64,000 nucleotides of DNA, from contig JAVJVZ010000068.1 of the NCBI GenBank assembly GCA_040220855.1, positions 1 through 64,000 of the forward strand. Reading direction: 5' to 3'. A program made the position numbers and the translations under genes. Every line of letters begins with the position of its first letter. Positions within the stretch are counted from its first letter, which is position 1. The notes below the pieces were generated by a model. It did no database searches, was not told where the DNA came from, and saw only the letters and a program-made list of their open reading frames with translations. Source of the DNA: JACKNG01 sp040220855. Its GTDB lineage: Bacteria > Pseudomonadota > Gammaproteobacteria > Ga0077536. Below, one piece after another: positions 51,375 to 62,239 of this stretch.

Positions 51375-52589
51375 ATGCCGTTCAAAGCAGCCATCAGCGG
51401 CCTCGAGGCCGCCTCCACCGAGCTCAACGTCATCGGCAACAACATCTCGAACGCCGCCACCACGGGCTTCAAGCGTTCGCGTGCGGAGTTCCAGGACGTG
51501 TTCGCGGTGTCCGCCACCGGGGCGGCCGCCAATGCCACCGGCCGCGGTGTCGACACCGCACGCATTGCCCAGCAGTTCGAACAGGGCAACATCACCTTCA
51601 CCGACAACGCGCTCGACCTCGCCATCAGCGGCCAGGGCTTCTTCATCATGGACAACGGTGGCGAGCGCGTCTATTCACGTGACGGCGCCTTCGGCCTCGA
51701 CCGCGACGGCTACATCACCAATGCCAGCAATCATCGCCTGATGGCGTTCGGTGCCGACGCGCAGGGCAACATCAACGGTGCGCTGACGCCGCTGCAGCTC
51801 TCGCAGGCGAACAACCCGCCGCAGGCGAGCACCAACGTCGTCATCGGCGCCAATTTCGACTCCGCTGCCACGCCGCCCGCGGTCGGGGTGTTCGACCCCA
51901 CCGATGCCAACACCTACAACGAGACCACCGCACTCAACATCTACGATTCGCAGGGCGGTGCACACCTGTTGCAGATGTACTTCGTACGTACCGCGGCGAG
52001 CAACACCTGGGAGATGCACACCTACGCCAACGGCACCGCGGTCGCTGGACCCGACACCATCGTGTTCGACGCGAGTGGCAACCTGACCACGCCGGCGAGT
52101 GGCCAGTTCACGTTACCGGCCTTCACCCCGGACCCCGGCGTCAATCCCATCAACCTCACCACCACGCTGTCCGGTTCGACGCAGTTCGGCGCACCGTTCG
52201 GCGTCAGCGAGCTGACCCAGGACGGCTACACCACCGGCCGCCTCGCCGGCATCGACATCGACGACGAGGGCGTCATCCTGGCCCGCTTCACCAACGGCCA
52301 GTCCTCGGTGCAGGGGCAGGTGGCGCTCGCCAATTTCGCCAACCCGCAGGGCCTGCGGCCGCTCGGCGGTAACGGTTGGTCGCAGACCTTTGCTGCCGGC
52401 GACGTGCTCGAGGGCCGGCCCGGCTCGGCCAGCCTGGGCCTCATCCAGGGCGGCGCGCTGGAGGATTCCAACGTCGATCTCTCCGCCGAACTCGTCAACC
52501 TGATCATCGCCCAGCGCAACTTCCAGGCGAATACCGAGGTCATCTCGACCGCCGACGCGGTGACCCAGTCGGTCATCAACATCCGCTGA
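51375..52589 (+). CDS. flgE: Flagellar hook protein FlgE
   Basis: The 404-residue hook protein has the N-terminal ELNVIGNNISNAATTGFKRS and C-terminal NVDLSAELVNLIIAQRNFQA, the rod/hook signatures that coil in the D0 domain. It is a little shorter than in Pseudomonas. An AGAAGG ribosome-binding site precedes it. Confidence 0.96.
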   Translation: MPFKAAISGLEAASTELNVIGNNISNAATTGFKRSRAEFQDVFAVSATGAAANATGRGVDTARIAQQFEQGNITFTDNALDLAISGQGFFIMDNGGERVYSRDGAFGLDRDGYITNASNHRLMAFGADAQGNINGALTPLQLSQANNPPQASTNVVIGANFDSAATPPAVGVFDPTDANTYNETTALNIYDSQGGAHLLQMYFVRTAASNTWEMHTYANGTAVAGPDTIVFDASGNLTTPASGQFTLPAFTPDPGVNPINLTTTLSGSTQFGAPFGVSELTQDGYTTGRLAGIDIDDEGVILARFTNGQSSVQGQVALANFANPQGLRPLGGNGWSQTFAAGDVLEGRPGSASLGLIQGGALEDSNVDLSAELVNLIIAQRNFQANTEVISTADAVTQSVINIR

Positions 52590-52621
52590 TCGCCCTGACC
52601 CGCTGAACCCGGAGTACCGCC

Positions 52622-53365
52622 GTGGACCGCATGCTCTACCTCGCCATGTCTGCTGCCAAGCAGACCATGAACGCGCAGGCCATCGCCACCAACAACCTCG
52701 CCAATGCGACGACGACCGGTTTCAAGGCCGATTTCGAGGCGCAGCGCGCGATGCAGGTGTACGGTCCGGGCCACCCGGCGCGCGTGTTCGCGATGACCGA
52801 GCGGCCCGGAACCAACCTGGCGCCGGGTTCCATCGAAACCACCGGCAACGATCTCGACATCGCGCTCAACGGTCCCGGCTTCATCGCCGTGCTCGCGCCC
52901 GATGGTACCGAAGCCTATACGCGCGCCGGCGACCTGCGCGTATCGGTCAACGGTCAGCTCACCACCGGCGCCGGGCATCCGGTGCTCGGCAACGGCGGGC
53001 CGATCGCGGTGCCGCAGTCACAGTCGCTGCTCATTGGTGTCGACGGCACCATCTCCATTCGCCCGCTCGGACAGGAAGCCAATACGCTCGCGCAGGTCGA
53101 CCGCATCCGCCTGGTCAATCCCGACCTCGAGCAGCTCGAGAAGGGTCCGGACGGTCTGCTGCGTCTCGCCGATGGCAGCAGCGCGCCGCCGGACGCCAGC
53201 GTGCGCGTGGCGAGCGGTGCGCTGGAAGGCAGCAACGTCAACAGCGTGTCGGAGATGGTCGACCTCATCACCCATGCACGCACTTACGAGATGGCCGTCA
53301 AGGCCATGAGTACCGCCCAGCAGATGGACGCCGCCAGCGCCCGCCTGCTCAACCTGAACGGCTGA
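52622..53365 (+). CDS. flgF: Flagellar basal-body rod protein FlgF
   Basis: GTG 52622 has a GGAG box. The 247-residue protein has AIATNNLANATTTGFKADF at the N-terminus and SVSEMVDLITHARTYEMAVKAM at the C-terminus. It builds the proximal rod. Confidence 0.94.
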   Translation: MDRMLYLAMSAAKQTMNAQAIATNNLANATTTGFKADFEAQRAMQVYGPGHPARVFAMTERPGTNLAPGSIETTGNDLDIALNGPGFIAVLAPDGTEAYTRAGDLRVSVNGQLTTGAGHPVLGNGGPIAVPQSQSLLIGVDGTISIRPLGQEANTLAQVDRIRLVNPDLEQLEKGPDGLLRLADGSSAPPDASVRVASGALEGSNVNSVSEMVDLITHARTYEMAVKAMSTAQQMDAASARLLNLNG

Positions 53366-53401
53366 CCGACAGCCGTCCACGACTCCCACGGGTAATCCAT
53401 C

Positions 53402-54187
53402 ATGGCATCACCGCTGAACATCGCCAAGACCGGTCTCGACGCCCAGCAGACGCGCCTTTCGGTCATTTCGAACAACCTGGCCAATGTTGCCACCACCGGC
53501 TACAAGCGCAGCCGCGCGGTGTTCGAGGATCTCCTCTACGAGACCATCAGCCAGCCGGGCGCGGCCTCGTCGCAGTCGACCGAGCTGCCGTCCGGCCTGA
53601 TGCTCGGTACCGGCGTGCGCACGGTAGCCACGGTGAAGAATTTCAACCAGGGCAGCCTCGCGCAGACCGGCAACGCGCTCGACGTCGCCGTGCAGGGGCG
53701 CGGCTTCCTGCAGGTGTTGATGCCGGACGGCTCGACCGCCTACACGCGCGACGGCGGACTGTCGATGAACTCGCAGGGGCAGCTCGTCACCCCGAGTGGC
53801 TACTCGATCGACCCCGCCATCACCATCCCCACCGAAGCGCTCTCCATCACGGTCGGCAAGGATGGCACGGTGTCGGTGCTCGTCGCCGGCCAGAACACGC
53901 CGACCCAGGTCGGCCAGCTGCAGCTCGCCGACTTCATCAACCCGCAGGGACTGCAGCCGGTTGGCGAGAATCTCTACAAGGAGACGGTCGCCAGCGGCAC
54001 GCCGCAGACCGGTACCGCCGGCCTCAACGGGCTGGGGACTTTCGTGCAGGGCGCGGTCGAGGCGTCGAACGTCAATGCCGTCGAGGAGCTCGTCGACATG
54101 ATCGAGACGCAGCGTTCCTACGAGATGAATTCGAAGGCCATCCAGACTGTCGACGAGATGTGGCAGTACGTCACCCAGACGCTGTGA
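53402..54187 (+). CDS. flgG: Flagellar distal rod protein FlgG
   Basis: The 261-residue protein has SVISNNLANVATTGYKRSRA and ends VEELVDMIETQRSYEMNSKAI, IQTVDEMWQYVTQTL. Length and termini are typical of the distal rod. The stop overlaps a possible flgH start. Confidence 0.97.
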   Translation: MASPLNIAKTGLDAQQTRLSVISNNLANVATTGYKRSRAVFEDLLYETISQPGAASSQSTELPSGLMLGTGVRTVATVKNFNQGSLAQTGNALDVAVQGRGFLQVLMPDGSTAYTRDGGLSMNSQGQLVTPSGYSIDPAITIPTEALSITVGKDGTVSVLVAGQNTPTQVGQLQLADFINPQGLQPVGENLYKETVASGTPQTGTAGLNGLGTFVQGAVEASNVNAVEELVDMIETQRSYEMNSKAIQTVDEMWQYVTQTL

Positions 54188-54210
54188 TGAGCAGCAGGGC
54201 CAGGACCACC

Positions 54211-54936
54211 ATGAACATCAGCGAAACCCTGCGCAGCGTCGTCGCCGTCGGCGTCCTCGCCAGCCTGCTTGCCGGTTGCAACACGACGCCGCGTCGCGAC
54301 CCCGAGTTTGCGGCGTCCTACCCCGCCGCGCACGCCGCGCCGCAGGCGCGCCAGGCCGCCACCGGCGCCATCTACCAGGCCGGCTACGAGGTCGTGCTGT
54401 TCGAGGACCTCAAGGCGCGTCGCGTCGGCGACATCCTGACCATCCGTCTGACCGAGGCCTACAACGCCGAAAAATCGGCCGACAGCAGCATCGACCGCCA
54501 GAGCGGCACGACCATCGAGAACCCGACCATCCTCGGTTCGACGCCGCAGTTCAACCTGCCGAACCTGCTGCCGCTCGCGAGCACGCGCAACAACACGCTC
54601 GAGACCAACCTGTCCGGCGAGCATGGATTCGAGGGGCAATCCGACGCAAAGCTCTCGAACAGGTTGACCGGTGACATCACCGTGACGGTGGCCGACGTGC
54701 TCCCCAACGGCAACCTGTTCGTGCGCGGCGAGAAGCGTATGAGCATCAACGACGGCAACGAGTACATCAAGATTGCCGGCATCGTGCGCCCGATCGACAT
54801 CGCCACCGACAACAGCGTGCCGTCGACCAAGGTCGCCGACGCCACCATCGTCTACAACGGCGACGGCCCGACCGCCGACGCCAACCGACCGGGCTGGCTG
54901 ACGCGCTTCTTCGTCAGCATCGCCTCGCCCTTCTGA
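54211..54936 (+). CDS. flgH: Flagellar L-ring protein FlgH
   Basis: I choose ATG 54211 behind AGGACC (ATG 54187 overlaps the flgG stop and is the alternative), giving 241 residues. A lipoprotein signal ends in LLAGC (Cys23). The L-ring blocks RRVGDILTIRLTEAYNAEKSA and GNLFVRGEKRMSINDGNEYIKIAGIVRP are present. It forms the outer-membrane ring, confirming a Gram-negative envelope. Confidence 0.95.
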   Translation: MNISETLRSVVAVGVLASLLAGCNTTPRRDPEFAASYPAAHAAPQARQAATGAIYQAGYEVVLFEDLKARRVGDILTIRLTEAYNAEKSADSSIDRQSGTTIENPTILGSTPQFNLPNLLPLASTRNNTLETNLSGEHGFEGQSDAKLSNRLTGDITVTVADVLPNGNLFVRGEKRMSINDGNEYIKIAGIVRPIDIATDNSVPSTKVADATIVYNGDGPTADANRPGWLTRFFVSIASPF

Positions 54937-54974
54937 GTGGGCAACCGCGTCCCTTCGTCACGGAACCTCCCCGC

Positions 54975-56078
54975 ATGAACGTCATCAAGCTCTTCGGCCT
55001 GTTCCTGGTGTTGACACTGAGCATCACCGCGCGCGCCGAGCGCATCAAGGATCTCGCCCAGGTCGCCGGCGTGCGCGACAACCAGCTGGTCGGTTATGGC
55101 CTGGTGGTCGGTCTCGACGGCACCGGCGACCAGACCGCGCAGACCCAGTTCACCATCCAGGGTATCCGCAACATGCTCAACCAGCTCGGCGTCACCCTGC
55201 CACCGACGGCGAACCCGCAGCTGAAGAACGTCGCCGCGGTGATCGTCCACGCGACGCTGCCGCCGTTCGCCAAGCCGGGCTCGACCATCGACGTCACCGT
55301 GTCCTCGATCGGCAACGCCAAGAGCCTGCGCGGGGGCGCGCTGGTGATGACGCCGCTGAAGGGCGCCGACGGCAACGTCTACGCGATGGCGCAGGGCAAC
55401 CTCGTGGTCGGCGGCTTCGGTGCCGAGGGCAACGACGGCTCGCGTATCACCGTCAACGTGCCGAGCGTGGGGCGCGTACCCAACGGCGCCACCGTCGAGC
55501 GCGAGGTCGGCACGCCGTTCCACGACGGCGAGTTCCTCACCCTCAACCTGCATCGCAACGATTTCACCACCGCTACGCGCATGGCCACGGCCATCGACGA
55601 CGTGCTCGGGCCGCAGTCGGCGCTGGCCGTCGACGGCGCCTCGGTGCGCGTGGTGGCGCCGGCCGACGCGACCCAGCGGGTCGCCTTCATGTCGCTGGTC
55701 GAGAACATCGAGGTCGCACCGGGCGACGCCGCGGCCAAGGTCGTGGTGAACTCCCGCACCGGCACCGTCGTCATCGGCAACAAGGTGATGGTCAGCGCGG
55801 CAGCGGTCACCCACGGCAGCCTCACCGTGACCATCTCGAACAATCCCATCGTCAGCCAGCCGAACCCGCTCGCCGGCGGCCAGACGGCGGTGGTGCCGAA
55901 GTCGGACATCGAGATCGAGGAGGAAGCCAACCGCATGTTCCTGTTCAATCCCGGCGTCTCGCTCGATGACATCGTGCAGGCGGTCAACGGCGTCGGCGCC
56001 GCACCCGGCGACCTCGTCGCCATCCTCGAGGCGCTCAAGGAAGCCGGCGCGCTGCGCGCCGAGCTCATCGTCATCTGA
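54975..56078 (+). CDS. flgI: Flagellar P-ring protein FlgI
   Basis: The 367-residue protein has a signal peptide (LFGLFLVLTLSITARA) and the P-ring start RIKDLAQVAGVRDNQLVGYG, then LVVGLDGTGDQ. It ends NGVGAAPGDLVAILEALKEAGAL. It forms the periplasmic ring helped by FlgA. Confidence 0.97.
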   Translation: MNVIKLFGLFLVLTLSITARAERIKDLAQVAGVRDNQLVGYGLVVGLDGTGDQTAQTQFTIQGIRNMLNQLGVTLPPTANPQLKNVAAVIVHATLPPFAKPGSTIDVTVSSIGNAKSLRGGALVMTPLKGADGNVYAMAQGNLVVGGFGAEGNDGSRITVNVPSVGRVPNGATVEREVGTPFHDGEFLTLNLHRNDFTTATRMATAIDDVLGPQSALAVDGASVRVVAPADATQRVAFMSLVENIEVAPGDAAAKVVVNSRTGTVVIGNKVMVSAAAVTHGSLTVTISNNPIVSQPNPLAGGQTAVVPKSDIEIEEEANRMFLFNPGVSLDDIVQAVNGVGAAPGDLVAILEALKEAGALRAELIVI

Positions 56079-56220
56079 GTCCGTCCCACGCAGCCGCCCG
56101 CCGCGGCGCCGCTGTGCGAGCGCTGCCCTCGGCCGGGCGGCAAGCATGGCCGGCCGGCAAGCGGCCGGTCGGCAGGGGAGGCAGCTCTTGCCGCCCGCGC
56201 GAACCTGCCAGGGCGGCATA

Positions 56221-56242
56221 AAGCTCATGAAAACATGAGCTT
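56221..56242 (+). repeat. Perfect hairpin upstream of the flgJ promoter
   Basis: AAGCTCATG (56221-56229) and CATGAGCTT (56234-56242) flank an AAAA loop. It lies in the flgI-flgJ gap, 18 bp before the sigma-54 promoter. It could be a terminator or an operator. No T-run follows. Confidence 0.55.
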
Positions 56243-56259
56243 GTGAATCCTGTGCCGGT

Positions 56260-56275
56260 TGGCACCGGATGTGCA
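56260..56275 (+). promoter_or_regulatory. Sigma-54 promoter of flgJKL
   Basis: TGGCACCGGATGTGCA matches the RpoN consensus except GTGC for TTGC at -12 and C for G at position 7; the GG/GC spacing is correct. It lies 33 bp before the flgJ ATG, and the 230-bp gap after flgI supports a new transcription unit. Confidence 0.65.
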
Positions 56276-56308
56276 AAGAGGGTGACAGGTCAATTTGGAA
56301 CCCGGCAC

Positions 56309-57289
56309 ATGGATACCCCGGCCGCTGGCGGCTACGTCGACTTTTCACGCTTTGCAGCGCTCCGCGAGGACGCGCGCGACGACGGCCGCGCCGCGCTGGC
56401 CAAGGTCGCCGACGAGTTCGAGTCGCTGATGGTCGAGCTGATGCTGAAATCGGCGCGTGAAGCCAGTGCCGGGGACGGCCTGTTCGATTCCGACGCCACC
56501 CGCACCTACCGCGAGATGCTCGACCAGCAGCTCGCGCGCAGTCTGGCCGACCAGGGCGATTTCGGCATCGGCGAAGCGCTCGAACGCCAGTTCGGCGCAC
56601 TGCTCGACGAGGGCGGGGCGGATGCCGCCGCGGCGTCCGAGCGCGCACGCGCGGCGCGCGCCGGCGAGTTCGTGCCGCACCCACCCGCCGAGCTGCGCCG
56701 TTACGCGGGGCCCGAGCGGGTGCTGCGCAGCCGGGCCGTGAGCGCGCTCGAGCGCGCCCCAGGGGCGGGTCGCGACGACGGCGACGCCGCCGACGCCCGC
56801 GCGCGTTTCGTCAGCGAACTCGCCGGCCATGCCGAGACCGCGGCCGCCGCGCTCGGCGTCTCGCCACGAGCCATCCTCGCCCAGGCCGGGCTCGAATCCG
56901 GTTGGGGCCGCCACGTCATCCGCCACGACGACGGCCGCAGCTCGCATAACTACTTCGGCATCAAGGCCGGTCCCGGCTGGCACGGCGCCACGGTACGTGT
57001 GCCGACCACCGAATACGTCGGCGGCCGCGCGGTCACGATCGAGGCACGTTTCCGCGCGTATCCTTCGGCCGCGGCGGCATTTCGCGACTACGTCGATTTC
57101 ATCGGCGACAACCCGCGCTACGCCGGCGCACTCGCGCGCGGTGACAGCGAGGCGGGCTATGCCCGCGAGCTGGCCGCGGCCGGCTACGCCACCGATCCGC
57201 GCTACGCGGAGAAGATCATCGCCATCATCGAAACCGGCGACTGGGGTGACCTGCCCCGCGAGACGCCGGCACACGACCAGGGGGGTTGA
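56309..57289 (+). CDS. flgJ: Flagellar rod assembly protein / peptidoglycan hydrolase FlgJ
   Basis: ATG 56309 gives 326 residues. The N-terminal rod-binding domain contains VADEFESLMVELMLKSARE and YREMLDQQLARSLA. The C-terminal glucosaminidase domain (about 175-315) has ILAQAGLESGWGRHVI with its catalytic Glu and HNYFGIKAGPGW. It opens the peptidoglycan for the rod. The stop lies 5 bp before the flgK ATG. Confidence 0.95.
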   Translation: MDTPAAGGYVDFSRFAALREDARDDGRAALAKVADEFESLMVELMLKSAREASAGDGLFDSDATRTYREMLDQQLARSLADQGDFGIGEALERQFGALLDEGGADAAAASERARAARAGEFVPHPPAELRRYAGPERVLRSRAVSALERAPGAGRDDGDAADARARFVSELAGHAETAAAALGVSPRAILAQAGLESGWGRHVIRHDDGRSSHNYFGIKAGPGWHGATVRVPTTEYVGGRAVTIEARFRAYPSAAAAFRDYVDFIGDNPRYAGALARGDSEAGYARELAAAGYATDPRYAEKIIAIIETGDWGDLPRETPAHDQGG

Positions 57290-57294
57290 TACCC

Positions 57295-59178
57295 ATGGGC
57301 AGCTCTACCTTCGAAATCGGCCTGTCCGGCCTGCTCGCCTCGCAGCAGGGGCTCGCCACCACCGGTCACAACATCGCCAACGTCAATACGCCCGGCTTCA
57401 GCCGCCAGCGTGTGACCTTCGAGGCGCGCACGCCGCAGTTCATCGGCTACGGCTTCGTCGGCAAGGGCACCGACGTGCAGTCGATCACGCGGCTCGCCAA
57501 CGATTTCCTCGTCGCACAGCTGCGCAACTCGATGTCCAACGAGGCCCGTGCGGTCAAGCTCGAAGAACTCGTCGGGCGCATCGATGCGCAGCTCGGGACC
57601 GGCCTCGTGACGAGCGGCATGCAGAACTTCTTCGATTCGCTGGGCGATGCCAACGACGACCCCCAGCTGATGGCGACGCGCCAGGTGCTGCTCGAGAACG
57701 CGCGCTCCATGGTGTCGCGGTTCGCCGAGCAGGAGAGCGAGCTGAACGGGATCGCGCGCAGCGTCAACGACCAGGTACGTGGCACGGTTGCCGGGATCAA
57801 TGCGCTGACGAGCGCGATAGCGCGCATCAACATCGACATCTCGCGTGGCGCCGGGCTCGCTTCCGGGGAGCCGCCGAACGACCTGCTCGATCGCCGCGAC
57901 CAGCTGCTCACCGAGCTCTCCGAGCTGGTCGGCGTCCAGACCCAGGACCGCGGCGATGGCATGGTCAACGTGCTCCTCGGTGACGGTCAGCTGGTCGTCA
58001 CCGGTGGCACCGCGACGACGCTCGCGGCAACCGGCAATCCGCTCGACGCCTCGCGCGTCGAAGTGGCCTACGATGTCGGCGGGACGCTCTCGCAAATCAC
58101 CGATACCCTCAACGGCGGCCAGCTCGGCGCGTTGCTCGAATTCCGTGACCAGACGCTCGAACCCACGCGCAGCGCGATCGGTCGCCTTGCCACCAGTATT
58201 GCGATCACGGTCAACGAACAGCATCGCCAGGGCATGGACCTCGATGGCGTGCTCGGTGCCGACCTCTTCTCAGTGCCCACTCCGGTGGTGAATGCCGCGG
58301 CCACCAACGGCGGTACGGTCAGCGTGGCCTTCGATACCGCCAACGTCGGCAATCTCGCCGCCAGCGACTACCGCCTCACCCACGACGGCGCCAACTACAC
58401 GCTGACGCGCCTCGCCGACATGAGCACGCAGACGCTCGCCGGTACCGGCCCGTTCGCTGTCGATGGTCTCACCATCAGCGTGACCGCGCCGCCCGCGGCC
58501 GGGGATGCCTGGCTGATTCAGCCGACCAAGTTCGTGCCGCGCACCCTGCAACTCGCCACCAGCGATCCCCGCGCGCTGGCACTCGCCGCGCCGGTGAAGA
58601 CCGCCACGGCCGCCGCCAATATCGGTGACGCCACCATCAGTCGTGCCAGTATCCTCGACGCCACTGATCCGAATCTCCTCGCTACCACGACGCTGGTGTT
58701 CAACGATCCGCCGACCACCTACCAGGTCAACGGCGCCGGTCCGGCCATCGCCTGGAGCAGCGGCGGCGATATCGATGTGAATGGCTGGCGCGTGCAGATC
58801 ACCGGTACCGTCCGTGCCGGCGACACCTTCACCGTGAGCAGCAACGCCGGCGGTATCGGTGACAACGGCAACGGCCTGCGCCTGAGCGAGATGCAGTTCG
58901 AGCCGCTGATGGAAGGTGGTGCGGCGAGTTACCAGGAAGCCTACGGCATGCTCGTGGGCGCGGTCGGTTCGACCGCCCAGCAGGCCCGCATCAGCCGCGA
59001 GGCGCTGTCCGCGCTGAGCGAGAACGCGCAGGCCGCACGCGACGCACTGTCGGGCGTCAATCTCGACGAGGAGGCTGCCAACCTGCTGCGCTTCCAGCAG
59101 GCCTACCAAGCCGCCGCGCGCGTCATCTCGGCCGCCGACGAAGCATTCAAGGCCCTCATCGACGCTACCCGGAGCTAA
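57295..59178 (+). CDS. flgK: Flagellar hook-associated protein FlgK (HAP1)
   Basis: ATG 57295 follows AGGGGGG at a long spacing. The 627-residue protein has the D0 N-terminal TGHNIANVNTPGFSRQRVTFE and C-terminal GVNLDEEAANLLRFQQAYQ, with a variable middle domain. It forms the hook-filament junction together with FlgL and is a FlgN client. Confidence 0.96.
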   Translation: MGSSTFEIGLSGLLASQQGLATTGHNIANVNTPGFSRQRVTFEARTPQFIGYGFVGKGTDVQSITRLANDFLVAQLRNSMSNEARAVKLEELVGRIDAQLGTGLVTSGMQNFFDSLGDANDDPQLMATRQVLLENARSMVSRFAEQESELNGIARSVNDQVRGTVAGINALTSAIARINIDISRGAGLASGEPPNDLLDRRDQLLTELSELVGVQTQDRGDGMVNVLLGDGQLVVTGGTATTLAATGNPLDASRVEVAYDVGGTLSQITDTLNGGQLGALLEFRDQTLEPTRSAIGRLATSIAITVNEQHRQGMDLDGVLGADLFSVPTPVVNAAATNGGTVSVAFDTANVGNLAASDYRLTHDGANYTLTRLADMSTQTLAGTGPFAVDGLTISVTAPPAAGDAWLIQPTKFVPRTLQLATSDPRALALAAPVKTATAAANIGDATISRASILDATDPNLLATTTLVFNDPPTTYQVNGAGPAIAWSSGGDIDVNGWRVQITGTVRAGDTFTVSSNAGGIGDNGNGLRLSEMQFEPLMEGGAASYQEAYGMLVGAVGSTAQQARISREALSALSENAQAARDALSGVNLDEEAANLLRFQQAYQAAARVISAADEAFKALIDATRS

Positions 59179-59181
59179 GCC

Positions 59182-60384
59182 ATGCGCGTTTCCACCAACC
59201 AGCTCTACGCCCAGTCCCTCAACCGCATGTTCGAGCTGCAACAGCGCACGGTCGCGATCCAGGAGCAGGTCGCGAGCGGCAAGCGCATCAATCGACCCGG
59301 CGACGACCCGGTCGCGGCGGCAGCGGTGCTGCAACTCGAAGAGCGCCTGCAGGCGGTCGAGCAGTTCGAGCGCAACGCGGGCGTCGCCGAGCAACGCCTC
59401 GGCCACGTCGACGACGTCCTCGGGGGCGTCAGCAATGTCCTGCAGCGGACCCGCGAGCTGCTGATCCAGGGGCGCAGCGAGGCACTCGGCCCGGGCGACC
59501 GGCGCGCCATTGCCGCCGAGGTTCGCGAGCAACTCGACGTCCTGGTCGACCTCGGCAACGCGCGCAGCGCCTCCGGCGAGTTCATCTTCGCCGGCGCCGC
59601 GGTGACCACGCGTCCGTTCACCCGCGATGCGCTCGGCAACGTCAGCTACAACGGCGACCAGACGGTACGCCGGATCCAGGTGTCGGAATCGCGCCAGGTG
59701 GAGGAAAGCTTTTCCGGTCACGATGCGCTGATGGCCGTGCGCAACGGCAACGGCACTTTCGTCACCGGCATGAACGCCGCCAACACGGGTACCGCACAGG
59801 TGAGCGACAACGTCGTCGTCGACAGTGCCGCCTGGGTCGATCACGATTTCCGCATCCGTTTCACCGCGCCCGACACCTACGAAGTCATCGACGACACCGC
59901 CGGCAGCACCGTGCTCGCCGCACAACCCTACGTCGAAGGCACCGCGATCAATTTCGCCGGCATGGCGGTGACCGTGTTCGGCACGCCCGCGGCCGGTGAC
60001 GAATTCACGGTGGCGCCGTCCGCCAACCAGTCGATGTTCGAGACGGTCGGCAATATCGCCACCGCCCTCGAGACCGGCTTCGCGACGCCGGCGGGCCAGG
60101 CGCGCTTCGGCTTCGACCTGGACCGCGCGATCGAGGATCTCGATCTCGCGATGGAGCAGGTCAACGCACTGCGCGCGACGACCGGTGCCCGCCTCAACAC
60201 CATCGAGGGCCAGCGCAATGCCAACGAAGATGCGCGCCTGAACCTGAACACCCTGCGCTCGAATCTCGAGGATGTCGACATCGTCGCGGCGATCAGCGAC
60301 CTGGCGCGCGAGACGCAGGCGCTGGAAGCCGCCCAGGCGGCCTTCGTTCGCGTGCAGGATCTCAGCCTCTTCAATTACCTGTGA
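59182..60384 (+). CDS. flgL: Flagellar hook-associated protein FlgL (HAP3)
   Basis: The 400-residue protein has the flagellin-like N-terminus (QVASGKRINRPGDDPVAA) and C-terminus (DIVAAISDLARETQALEAAQAAFVRV). It has an intermediate region longer than in flagellin-type HAP3. It starts 3 bp after flgK and is probably co-transcribed. Confidence 0.95.
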   Translation: MRVSTNQLYAQSLNRMFELQQRTVAIQEQVASGKRINRPGDDPVAAAAVLQLEERLQAVEQFERNAGVAEQRLGHVDDVLGGVSNVLQRTRELLIQGRSEALGPGDRRAIAAEVREQLDVLVDLGNARSASGEFIFAGAAVTTRPFTRDALGNVSYNGDQTVRRIQVSESRQVEESFSGHDALMAVRNGNGTFVTGMNAANTGTAQVSDNVVVDSAAWVDHDFRIRFTAPDTYEVIDDTAGSTVLAAQPYVEGTAINFAGMAVTVFGTPAAGDEFTVAPSANQSMFETVGNIATALETGFATPAGQARFGFDLDRAIEDLDLAMEQVNALRATTGARLNTIEGQRNANEDARLNLNTLRSNLEDVDIVAAISDLARETQALEAAQAAFVRVQDLSLFNYL

Positions 60385-60467
60385 GGGCGGCGCGGAACGT
60401 GGCGCCGGCCGTCCACGTCGGCTGATTGACGCCGCTGGTGCGCAGCGCCGGCAGCGCTGGCGGCTTC

Positions 60468-60497
60468 TTGACACTGGACGATGCGGGGCGGTCTAAT
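60468..60497 (+). promoter_or_regulatory. Sigma-70 promoter of fleQ
   Basis: TTGACA (60468-60473), a perfect -35 box, and TCTAAT (60492-60497) are spaced by 18 bp. They lie 109 bp before the fleQ GTG. A housekeeping promoter fits a master regulator at the top of the cascade. Confidence 0.7.
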
Positions 60498-60606
60498 CGC
60501 GGCCTCGCGCCACCGCGTGTCGGGAAGCCGACACGACCGCGGCGCGGCCGCGCACCGTCGCCGACGCCCGCGCGCCCACGATAACAAGCAGCCCAGGATC
60601 CCGGCC

Positions 60607-62085
<1,479 letters not shown>

Positions 62086-62149
62086 CGGGAGCGCGTCGTC
62101 GGGAGTTTGACGCACCGCTCTCCTGGAATTTCATAACTACCTGATTTAA

Positions 62150-62177
62150 AAGGACCGTTTCTCGTGGCACGGTCCTT
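62150..62177 (+). repeat. Inverted repeat overlapping the fleSR promoter
   Basis: AAGGACCGT (62150-62158) and ACGGTCCTT (62169-62177) form a perfect 9-bp stem with a 10-nt loop. The right arm overlaps the sigma-54 promoter (62165-62180). It could be a terminator for fleQ or a regulator site. Confidence 0.6.
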
Positions 62178-62180
62178 GCT
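62165..62180 (+). promoter_or_regulatory. Sigma-54 promoter of fleSR
   Basis: TGGCACGGTCCTTGCT is a perfect match to TGGCACGN4TTGCT, 59 bp before the fleS ATG. It places fleSR under RpoN and presumably FleQ. Confidence 0.9.
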
Positions 62181-62239
62181 CGATACCCGCTGGAGAGTCG
62201 ACGTCTTGACGCGTCGGCGCCGACGAACGGGATTCGAGC

